From: Agrypnia vestita
Lineage: Eukaryota > Arthropoda > Insecta > Trichoptera > Phryganeidae
Direction of reading: 5' to 3'
DNA length: 64,000 bases
NCBI GenBank assembly: GCA_016648135.1
Contig: JADDOH010023704.1
Location: 1-64,000, forward strand
The notes under the pieces are model-generated. The model saw only the letters and a list, made by a program, of their open reading frames with translations. It was not told where the DNA came from and made no database searches. The position numbers and the translations under genes are program-made. Below, piece by piece: positions 1 to 9,200 of this stretch. The stretch's first letter is position 1; the number at the start of each line of letters is the position of its first letter.

Positions 1-660
1 AATTGATCTAATTTTTCTACCGATCATTAGCACGCTAGGTTCAACACCTGTCGTAATTGAAGGTGTGTTCCTAAAATCTACTAAAAATTTTAATAATCTC
101 TCTTCATAATTTTCCATTAACCTGTTGTTAATTATCATTTTTTTAAGAAAATATTTCATTGTTTTTACGGCATTTTCCGCTAAACCATTCGAAGCTGGAT
201 GGTTAACTGCTGACGTAATATGTTTTATATTCAATTTTTCACAAAATTCTTTAAATTCTTTCGATGTAAATGCTAATCCGTTGTCTGATACTATATAGTT
301 AGGTATACCTAGAAGTGAAAATACTCTTTTTAAGACTCTAATTGTGCAAAAGGCATTTATATTACTTACTTCAATAGCATCTATCCATTTTGATGTCGAG
401 TCTACAATTATTAAAAAATATTTATTCGCTATGGGACCAAAAAAATCTAAATGTATTCTACTCCATACATGTTCTTCTATTGGCCAACTTCCTAATTCGA
501 CCCAGCATGGTGAGCTTAAATTTTCTTGGCATTGCTTACATTCTTTAATCGTTCGTTCAATATCTGCGTTCATTCCCAACCAATAAAAATAATTTCTCGC
601 TAAATTTTTTGATTTGACGATTCCCATGTGAGATTGATGTATATACTCTAATATTTTTTT
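1..660 (-). pseudogene. Gypsy integrase, catalytic core (partial, frameshifted)
   Basis: The minus-strand translation gives a retroviral-type integrase core. A CxxC pair (CKQCQEN) from the N-terminal zinc domain lies near 530-545. It is followed by HLDFFGP (first catalytic Asp), then IVSDNGLAF (second Asp), then NHPASNGLAEN (catalytic Glu). This D,D-E set is that of DDE integrases, which insert retroelement cDNA into chromosomes. A poly-T run at 656-665 separates this frame from the upstream RNase H/zinc-domain frame. The C-terminus lies beyond the left edge. Confidence 0.85.
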
Positions 661-1120
661 TTTTTAGAATTGATGGTATTATCAATCTACTATCAAAGAA
701 TAAACAGTCATTGAATTCTGATAATTTATCCCTAATTTGCCAATATTTTAAAATATCTCCTGAAATTTTCTTTTTCTCGGGCCATCCATCACATAGATAT
801 TTTTTTATTTCCATAAATAACTCATCACTATTGGAATTGTCTCTTATTAATTCTCTATCCAGTTTCGCATTAAACGAAATAAAATTTAAAAATTCAATCT
901 CTACCTCTTCTACATTAATCTCATTAGTAAAAAAATCAAAACTTTCGTTATTTTCCTTTTCTGACAATTTCATTGGTAGTCTAGATAAGAAATCTGCTTT
1001 ATTGTCTTTCGTATTAATATATTCAATCGTATAATCATAATTTTGTAAGATTAATGCATATCTTTGTAGTCTACTAGCTGTTAATATCGGAATATTTTTA
1101 TTTTCTCCTAAAATATGCAA
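557..1120 (-). pseudogene. Gypsy RNase H tail and integrase N-terminal region (frameshift segment)
   Basis: This open segment begins at the end of RNase H (HILGENKNIPILTASRLQR, then the KADFLSRLP motif typical of gypsy pol). It continues into the linker and the start of the integrase HHCC domain (SHGNRQ). It is offset by one base from the RT segment on its right and from the integrase core on its left, so it is a piece of a broken polyprotein and not a separate gene. The last residues after SHGNRQ are out of frame with the true integrase. Confidence 0.8.
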
Positions 1121-2375
1121 TATTTGTTATCACATGCTAAGATAAATTTTCTTCCATACAAATATTGAAAGAATTTTTTTAAGCCAAAAATAATTGCACT
1201 AGCCTCTTTATCCAATATTGAGTATTTTAATTCCGTCGATGTAAAAGTCTTACTGGCATAAGCTATTGGTCTTTCAATACTGTTTTCGTAAACGTGGCAA
1301 ATTATCGCTGACATTCCTACATTACTTGCGTCTGTTATGAGTTTAATAGGTATATTCCGATCATAATGTACCAAAATTTTATTCGACGTTAATATTTCTT
1401 TAACCTTCTCAAAAGCAATTTGACAATTATTATCCCAATTAAACTCAGTCTCTTTTTTTAACAAGTTATACAAAGGTTCTAAAATACTCGCTAGATTTTT
1501 AATAAAAATCCTATAATAATTTTTACCTCCTAAAAAACTACGTAACTCCGTTACATTTTTAGGTACTTCCATATTTATAATTGCTTCAACTTTATCAGGC
1601 AATGGCTGTACACCCCTATTAGAAATTTTAAATCCCAAATATTCAACTTCTTTTTTATTAAATTCACATTTATCGATATTTACTGTTAAACCACAATCAT
1701 TTAATCGTTTTAAAGTTCTTTCAGTTTCTTCCTCTAACCCTTCTAGCGTATCGGAGAATACTAAAATGTCATCTAGAAAACATGCAACTTGTAAATCGCT
1801 TACTACTGAATTAAGAACATTACTAAAAATTGCCGGCGATGTAGTCAATCCAAATGGCAAAACTTTATATGCAAATAAACCTAAATGGGTAGAAATAAAA
1901 CATAATTTCCTAGACCTTTTATTTAATCTTAATTGCCCGAATGCGTTTTTTAAGTCTAATTTTGCAAAATATTTTGCCCCTTTCAATTTAGCCATTAAAT
2001 CTTCTATTTTTGGTAATGGATATTTTAAACGCCTTAACATAGGATTTAATGTATTTTTAAAATCTGCGCATATTCTAATACTTCCTTTTTTTTTTTTACT
2101 ATAACTATTGGACTTGCCATTTCACTAATATCCATTTTCTCGATTATGTTTTCATCTAACAATCTATTGATCTCTTCTTCTACCTTGTCTTTTAAACTAA
2201 AAGGGATTGGCCTTGGTTTACAATATTTGGGTTGAAAATTCGGTAAAACCTCAATATTCACTTCGTAATTTTTAAAACTACCAGTTTTATTTAAAAATAC
2301 ATCCTTATACTTAGTTTTCATTTTATCTAAAAAATAATTATTTATGGTTTTTGTGTTTAATTTGTAGAACTCCAT
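1108..2375 (-). pseudogene. Gypsy reverse transcriptase and RNase H (two frames)
   Basis: Two abutting minus-strand frames, 2046-2375 and 1108-2040, together cover the RT. The first carries YKDVF, KPRPIPF and the ASPIVIVKKK motif. The second carries the finger and palm (KLDLKNAFGQLRL, GLFAYKVLPFGL), the catalytic box as FLDDIL, the connection (VEYLGFKIS) and RNase H (LITDASNVGMSA, IAYASKTF, DKEASAI). The frames are offset at a T-run near 2085-2097, probably an indel. RT copies the element's RNA into cDNA. The polyprotein is not translatable as it stands. Confidence 0.9.
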
Positions 2376-3655
2376 ATTTATTTTTAGCGAAATTTAAAAT
2401 AAATTAAATTTTAATAAATATTATTATTAAGTTCTACGGGTTAAATATTTTTATGTGTTACAGCTGTTTCGGCTTGTAAGGCCATTATCAAACAGTGGAT
2501 ATACCACGTACAAACGACTTATTTATACAATTTTAAGTTACCCCTTCCCCTTTAGAGTAATTAGATATTTGTGGTGAAGCCCTGTAGTAATGTACGTTTT
2601 TTCCCGGGCACTTATCATTAAAGGTGCCTCAGGTTAACGTTATGCTTAATTATCAAAATTCCCCGTTTTCTGCAAGTGTTATTTATAAATATTATTTTAA
2701 TTTATGTCCTTGATTATTGGTTTTTTAAAAATATTTAGAAGTGGAGAGAAGATCATTTTTTGTTGATTATTTAAAAGTTTAATATTTGGATCCTTTTTAT
2801 ATTTATTTATTTCTAGTTGCTCAAGTAAATTCATCCTAAAACCTTTTGTTTCTATATGTAAAGGTTTTGGTTCGTTATCACCTTGCGGGACGTGGTTTTC
2901 ATTTAATAAATGGGCCGCAAATTTTGACTCTAAATTTTTATTTTTATAGCAGCGCATGTGTTCCGCGAATCTAGTTAAAAAAGACCTTCCCGTTTGTCCT
3001 ATATATGTGGCATTGCAATCTTTATGATTACATGTTAATTTGTATATGCCACTGTTTTCTAATTTAGGTGTTTTGCTTTTAGAGTTTTTGAGGTTTGTTC
3101 CTATATTGTTATTGGTTCTAAAGGCTATTTTTAAATCACACTTTTTAATTTCATTAGCTATTTTTACTGAAGTTGGGCCGAAAAATTCTATGCATGCGTA
3201 TTTATTATTATTATATTTCTGATTAGGGTATATAAGATTAATTTTATTTTTGTATTTTTTGTTTCTTATCATTTTCTCTATGTCACTTATTCTATAGCCG
3301 TTATTAGTTGCAATTTTTTTGATAATTTCTATTTCGTCTGTATATGCTTTTTTACTAAGGGGAATACTGACGAGTCTATGTACCATAGAGTGGTAAGCGG
3401 ATAATTTATGGACCATGGGTGTGCTGATTTTACATTAATTGTTGTATCAGTGAACGTTGGTTTCCTAAATATTTCGAAAGTATGTTTATTATTGTATTTA
3501 CCGATTGTTAGATCCAGAAAATTTATTTTAGATTCAATTTCATGTTCTACCGTGAAGCTAATCTTTTTGTTAATAGTATTAATCCATTTAGTAAATATGT
3601 CTAGTTGTCTGTTGGTGCCCTTCCAACATAAAAGAATATCATCTACATATCTGAC
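2376..3655 (-). mobile_element. Penelope-like element (PLE), 5'-truncated, nested in the gypsy element
   Basis: On the minus strand this starts abruptly inside an RT palm motif (RYVDDIL, near 3655) and continues with the PLE-type thumb (KINFLDLTIGKYNN, FRKPTFTDT). It ends with a GIY-YIG nuclease and an AT-rich 3'UTR. RT joined to a C-terminal GIY-YIG nuclease is diagnostic of Penelope-like retroelements. The gypsy gag-protease frame stops at the right junction and gypsy pol resumes at the left one, so the PLE inserted into the gypsy copy, or into a parent of it. Related pieces lie at 32218-32340, 33341-33790 and 47988-48595. Confidence 0.85.
2697..3416 (-). pseudogene. PLE RT thumb and GIY-YIG endonuclease domain
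   Basis: This 239-codon open segment is the C-terminal part of a Penelope-like polyprotein. The first ~100 residues match the RT thumb and linker. Around residues 120-165 come SGIYKLTC (GIY), a small Cys pair (CNHKDC), TYIGQTGR (YIG) and FLTRFAEH with the conserved Arg, then NENH. GIY-YIG nucleases nick DNA, and in PLEs the domain is thought to make the priming nick for target-primed reverse transcription. The preceding RT part at 3408-3655 is in another frame, so at least one frameshift is present. The stop is followed by ~320 bp of 3'UTR. Confidence 0.85.
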
Positions 3656-4866
3656 ATATTATTCAATACGCTTGGCAACTCACTTGATGTTGATGCTAAC
3701 ACATTAATATTTGTAAACCCAATTTTAAATGTATTTATAAAATTTCTTCCTAGTATGAATGACGAACCGTTATTCACGATAATGAAATCTTGTTCAGCGA
3801 TAATATTGTTGTACTCAACTGAAAACCTATAGATACCTATTACTTCGAGTGATGTACTATCATAACCGGATAACTTTATTTCACACTTATTTAACTTAAT
3901 CTCCTTAAAAAATCTTTTGTATAAATGAAAGGGCATTACATTAACTCCCGATCCGGTGTCTAAAATCATCTGTAATACAATTCCATTCACTTTAACCTGT
4001 AGATAAATAGGATCGCAATCTTTATAACTAATGTTCATGATTGTATTAATCACTTCACACTTATTAGCATAATGAAAACGCCCCCCACACTTGAAACATA
4101 CTATATTTTTTAAAAAACAATCTTTCTTTTTATGTCCCTGTTTGTGGCAAATGAAACATTTCAACAAAATTTTACTGTCAGGTGTTTTGAACCCTGTACT
4201 ACGCAAGCGCGTCATTCGATCCAAATTGTCTGTGATTGGTCGAGAGTTTGAAATGGGCCTCGATCTCTGATTGGGCCGTTCTATACTACACAAAATATTA
4301 TCGTTACTATGCAAATCAATATTGTTACAACTCTCATTTTTTCTCTCAATAATATGTTCATATGTATACGCCAACTCCACACACTCATTCAAATTATTTC
4401 CCGCGGCACTCAAAAATAATTTATTTTTAATTTCCGCGTTAAATATTCCTATAATAAAAATATCTTTCAAAATTTCATCTAATCTATTGTTGAATGAACA
4501 TTTAATAGCCAAACTTTTTAATCTTGCCATAAAATCTCTAATTGATTCATCATTTGCCTGTTTACAATTAAAAAAAAATTCTCTGTGTTCGTATATATTA
4601 TCACTACCCTTGCAACTTTTTTCTATAATTGTACATAATTCCTCGAATTTTAAAACTGACAATTTTCTTGGAAAACATAGTTCACTCAGAAAGACAAAGG
4701 TATCTTCCGTAAGACTACTTAAGAGAAATGCTCTCTTCTTGTCTTCTGACAATTTCTCATCACCGAGTATGAGAATCTGATCCAATCTTTCCTTGAAGAT
4801 GGGCCAATTCCCAGACTTGTGGCAGAAAGGACTCAACCCTTTCAAAAACCCCTCCATTTTGAGCAC
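3643..4866 (-). CDS. Gypsy Gag-protease polyprotein, truncated by the PLE insertion
   Basis: A 407-codon open frame. Residues ~1-190 are a helical capsid-like Gag (WPIFKERLDQIL, RDFMARLKSLA). Residues ~235-275 hold two zinc knuckles (CFICHKQGHKKKDC and CFKCGGRFHYANKC). Residues ~290-385 form a retropepsin-like protease with the active-site DTGSG and ILGRNF near its end. Gag packages the RNA and the protease cuts the polyprotein. The frame ends within a few codons of the PLE junction, so the stop comes from inserted sequence. Two start codons lie close together (MLK and MEG); the second is the more Gag-like start. The frame itself has no internal stop. Confidence 0.85.
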   Translation of the reverse strand: MLKMEGFLKGLSPFCHKSGNWPIFKERLDQILILGDEKLSEDKKRAFLLSSLTEDTFVFLSELCFPRKLSVLKFEELCTIIEKSCKGSDNIYEHREFFFNCKQANDESIRDFMARLKSLAIKCSFNNRLDEILKDIFIIGIFNAEIKNKLFLSAAGNNLNECVELAYTYEHIIERKNESCNNIDLHSNDNILCSIERPNQRSRPISNSRPITDNLDRMTRLRSTGFKTPDSKILLKCFICHKQGHKKKDCFLKNIVCFKCGGRFHYANKCEVINTIMNISYKDCDPIYLQVKVNGIVLQMILDTGSGVNVMPFHLYKRFFKEIKLNKCEIKLSGYDSTSLEVIGIYRFSVEYNNIIAEQDFIIVNNGSSFILGRNFINTFKIGFTNINVLASTSSELPSVLNNMSDM

Positions 4867-5340
4867 TAGCTAAGTATTTTATTACAGGTAACAATTACTT
4901 AACTTAAGGTCCCGACCACGAAGATAGCTCGACTCCGAAGATCGTAGATGACCCACAATAGACCCTCGTCCTTTGCCTCTATGTTTCCTGGTTGATTCTG
5001 CACTGCGCGGCTCCTTTTCCGACGTCCTTGTTCCCTTCTTTTCCTCCGTCTTGTCGTCTTCTCCCTGACGATCCTCCCTCCTGGATTGCCGATGACCTTG
5101 CCCGGTCTCGCAGCCTGACGATTCTGCTGAATTGTCGATGACTCACTCTGCCGAAGACTTCCGAATATCCTTGTTATTCTTCTTTCTTCTTCTTCTCCTT
5201 CCCAGCAGTCCCATCCAATCCAGTTACATGTAAAAAAAAACCAATCCAAGAAGTAGGTAGATTTTTTTTTTTTTGCTGAGTTTTAATACACGTAAATTCC
5301 AAATTCCTTTTATTCTTTCTCTGAGTGTAGATCTCTTTTT
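4867..5340 (-). other. Gypsy 5' leader between primer-binding site and gag
   Basis: About 470 bp of untranslated leader upstream of gag. It includes a purine-rich open stretch (5249-4899 on the minus strand, many Glu/Arg codons) and an A-rich run. I see no domain in that short frame and treat it as leader sequence. Confidence 0.5.
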
Positions 5341-5353
5341 ATCAGCTGCGCCA
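5341..5353 (-). other. Putative primer-binding site (tRNA-Ser-like)
   Basis: Minus strand TGGCGCAGCTGAT, just inside the inferred LTR end. TGGCGCAG matches the 3' end of tRNA-Ser (…CUGCGCCA), a primer used by several gypsy-group elements. The position between LTR and leader fits. Only the first 8 bases agree with a tRNA end as I know it. Confidence 0.5.
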
Positions 5354-5610
5354 CTGTGGTATAATCACTTCCTGAGTATGATAAGTTTTCTTGAAATAAG
5401 GAAGAAATTGAATACCCGATCTTGTTCAGTAATTATCACTTTATTTATAAACAATCCTCTGCGTGCGACCGTCAGTGCCCGAATGGCGTCGCTCGTTTCC
5501 CCCGCTTCCTACCGCATGCATTCATCTCTTTCACACTATCACTACGCACTCCTCATACACCACTCTACCACATATAGTATCAGAATATGTTTGAATATTT
5601 ACCCTTAACG
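5354..5610 (-). repeat. Probable 5' LTR of the gypsy element
   Basis: This is the segment upstream of the primer-binding site. On the minus strand it contains TATAAATAAAG (near 5440-5455) as a TATA-like promoter and further A-rich signals. It ends in CCACA just before the primer-binding site. The outer boundary near 5610 is a guess, because the partner LTR lies outside the window and cannot be aligned. Confidence 0.5.
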
Positions 5611-5956
5611 GGGCCCAGAAGAGAGTATGTCTACATTTTGCCTGTCCATGGCTCTCGCAATCTTGGAATTGACCGCCGGCAACTCGTAAAGCGAATAGAC
5701 AATTTCTGTCTGTGCATAGATGGAACGCATTACACACCATAAACTAAAATACCGAGCGGCTGGTTTAAATATATCGAGTGGGGCAAAAACTGAACACACG
5801 GATTCGTCACGTCATAATACATTAGGATTTATTTTCCAGAAGGTCTTATTTTCGGGAGAACACGGTAGTAACAAGTGTAGTAAGTTCTGCGCATGTGAAC
5901 ATTCAACTTGTGAACTTTCTGAGATACATACATCCGTGACCAGTCATTTAAGTTGT

Positions 5957-6130
5957 AGCTTGTTGGTCTTGTGGTTAGGACTCTTGCCTCGTGATCCAAA
6001 GGTCGCGAGTTCGAACCTCACTCCAGACCAGCAAAATAGTCCTATTTTCATAGCACAAGCATGAAAGTTTGAAAATAATAAAAATATTGATGTGATACGT
6101 ATTCCGTGTTCGCATCTCTATTTAAAAAAA
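5957..6130 (+). repeat. tRNA-derived SINE, copy 1
   Basis: The head carries pol III promoter boxes: an A-box-like TGGTCTTGTGGTTAGGAC and a B-box GGTCGCGAGTTCGAACCTC. A body follows with ATACGTATTCCGTGTTCGCA, ending in CTCTAT and an A-rich tail. Three more full or near-full copies (13900-14043, 53201-53356, 56510-56690) and a partial head (near 49800-49860) align with it. It lies just upstream of the first visible zinc-finger exon. Confidence 0.8.
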
Positions 6131-6263
6131 TAATAATTAAATTATTTCAGTAATGTTTACAGCATTCACTATTGTTTTTAAATGATGATCAGTACTCGAT
6201 ACTTTTTTGTTTGCCATCAACAAGACAATATGTTACATATTTATTATCTTAAATTATTTTCAG

Positions 6264-9200
6264 TTTACACAAATGAACAGAGACACAAATATGCTCACAA
6301 GGCCATGCTTACCAAAAACAAATATGAATGTCCAACGTGTAAGCGTGTGTTCCACACTGTAAGCCATCTGAACAACCACGTCAAGATACACTCCGAGGAG
6401 AGGAAGTACACGTGCGAGGAGTGCGGAAGCACGTTCAAGCAACACGCTGCACTCTTCAAACACAGGTGACATTTAAAAATCATGATAAAAATTCTGCTGG
6501 CTAATAAGCTAGCAGAATTATTTTAACTCTTAACCACCTGCCATATATTTTTGTTACACAACCACCTGTCACACGTCTGTGGGACTTCCGAATAAAATAA
6601 TTCACCATGGTAAAATTAAGTAAAGAATGGTTTTGTTTTTAATTAAAATTCTATTGAGGAACATATTAAACTCTTAATTAGAAGAAAAAGGCATATGAAA
6701 ATCAGCATTTTTTTCTTTTAATCATAAATAATTGTCAATACCTCTTATTTCAGGCTTACAAACTAATATATTTGGAAAATGAGATCCACAAAAATTATCA
6801 TGTAGAATAGGAACTTCTTACTACTTTGTTTTTAATGTTGAATAATTAAAAAACGTAGAAAAAAATAAAAATTCTCCCAAAAATCATAAATTATATCTGT
6901 ACCTGAGAGCCAACATGTCTTAAGTCCATTTTTGGCCAAAATGACTTGAATACATTTTTGTTTAAACAACATCCTAATCTTTAATCCCTAAAAATTTCTA
7001 GTGTGTATTACTTATATTTACAGAAATAATTAGTGCCACATTGTCTTAAAAACAGTATTACATTGAGCCAAAACAACTTAAATGTGGATGAGACATTTTG
7101 GCTCTCAAATTTTTTAACACTATGTGTCTTAGGATATTTTTTGTCTATGGAAAAGGGCTTTTGAGATTATCTTCAATTTGACATTAGATTTTCGTTCACG
7201 GTGTACTCAGTGTTTATTTGCTGTGCTTTTATGTTTTATTTTAAATAAAAGTGCTAAATAAAGATTTCTATAACACTTATTATTGAATTTATACAAAAAC
7301 TAACTAACTAGCTAGCTAACCATCACGCCGTTTCCTCGTGGGGGTAGGCAGAGAGGATAGAACGCCATACTTTTCTGTCCTGACATACAATTTTCGCTTC
7401 ATCTACATTCATACATCTTCGCATGCAAGCTCGACGGTTGTTGAGGCTTCTAACAGGACCATCTTCCAGTATCTGGTTAATCTGGTCATGCCACGTCTTC
7501 CGTGGTCGCCCTCTCTTTCTGGCGCCGTCAACACTTGCATTGTATATTTTTCTTACCATTCTTTCCTCATTCATTCGCTCAATAAGCCCAAACCACCTGA
7601 GCGACCCTATTTATATTCTATGTATTATGCTACGATCAGCTTTACATTCATTCCTAATATCTTCACTCTTTACTCCATCATACATGGATTTGCCAAACAT
7701 ACGCCTAAGGGATCTCATCTCCACTGCATTCAATCTACTTTCGTTCATTTTCTGCCAACTCCAGGCTTCACTTCCATACATTAGTGTTGGTACCAGAACT
7801 CCATTTGTACCGCTAGTTTTGCCTAGGTAGACATATTTCTATTAGAAATTATTACATTCAAAGCACCGTTCACGCTATTCCCAGCAGTCACTCTCCTCTC
7901 TATATCTTTCTCAACATTCCCTCTTCTATCGAACATACTTCCCAAGTACACAAACTCATCTACTTGTTCCTAACATTTATTGCCTACTGGTATTTTACAC
8001 GTTGTCTTACTTTTCTCCTTCTCGAATACCATCACTTTTGACTTGTTTACATTCATAATAAGGTCACTTTCCTTGCATACGTCATACACCCTGCTTACTA
8101 GACTTTGTAAGTCTTGTTCGCTATTTGCCATGAATACTGCATCATCCGCGTACAATAAACAGCATACAATCAAATTACTCATTTTAGCTCCTACATTCAT
8201 ACATTCCAGTTCTTTCGCACAATTATCCATATACAAGTTGAACAACCATCAAACGGCTGTTTGACACCTTTTGTTATATCAAACCATGGTGTGAATGATC
8301 CATTGATTCTTACACACGCAGTACTCTCCACGTAAAGGGATGCAACTGCGTGTATAAGTTTACTGTTCACCTTGTAACCAGAGAGTACCTTCCATAACCG
8401 TCCTCTTATAATTTTTCAAAACGCAATATTTAAATATCTTTTCCATTAATTTTGTAGGTTCAGTTGATGCAAATATTGATGTGCAATGTTCAACCCACGA
8501 GCCATTGCCTTCAAACTCGTCAACTGATGTGTACTTTCTTATCTCATACTTGTTGATTTTGAATAAAACATAAGAATAAAAAGCTGTTTTATAATCAGTC
8601 ATCAATATAAAAATGACCAAATTTTATCAACACTATTTATCTTAAGTCAGATTTCCAGCAAATTTGTGAGAGCCAGAATAACCTAAATCCATTATATTCA
8701 AAAATAGCTAACATTTAACAGAACTAAAATTGTTAAAAGAAGGGTTCTTATTTGTTAACAACATTATATTTTTAAAATAAAAAATAAAAAAAATCTCCTA
8801 AGAAAAACAGGTCAAAAAACCTTTAAATGGCTTTTTCTCGAAATGGGTTTTTTGGACTTAAGACATGTTGGCTCTCAGGTACAGATATAAAATTGCAGGC
8901 TCTAAATTTATAGTTTTTCACGTCAGCGAAAACACAGCTTGTTTGAGCATTCAAGGCAAATTGGTGCTTTACATTCGAAACACATGTATTGTGTATTGCG
9001 TTTCTTTGTGTATTTGCAAGTTGAACAGTCTTTACAAACCGCCAACCTTTCTTCAGCACTGCTGCTACACGGAACTGCCGATGAAATGGTCACGTTTCTG
9101 TGGAGGATACGTTGGATTTCACATTATTGCTATTTCACACGTTGCAATTTCACATTGCATTCGTCATTAAAAAAATGCTGCTAAATATCCAGTGAACAAG

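Larger units (their letters stand above)
1..5610 (-). mobile_element. Ty3/gypsy LTR retrotransposon, decayed, interrupted by a Penelope-like element
   Basis: Read on the minus strand, the order is LTR and primer-binding site, gag with zinc knuckles, aspartic protease, reverse transcriptase, RNase H, integrase. This is the Ty3/gypsy order. The element runs off the left edge, so the integrase end and 3' LTR are not seen. Reading frames break at homopolymer runs near 660 and 2085-2097 and again near 1110-1120, so it is not intact. Between the protease (near 3650) and the start of the RT region (near 2375) lies about 1.3 kb of a different retroelement. No envelope gene is visible in the part present. 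Confidence 0.88.

Noticed and set aside
5957..6030. Functional tRNA gene
   Set aside because: A and B boxes are present but the cloverleaf does not close, and the same head is attached to a common body in several copies, so it is a SINE. The same applies to 35299-35371 and 35599-35668.
5720..6064. 114-codon open frame upstream of the zinc-finger exon
   Set aside because: Its second half runs through the tRNA-derived SINE and the rest has no domain; chance frame.
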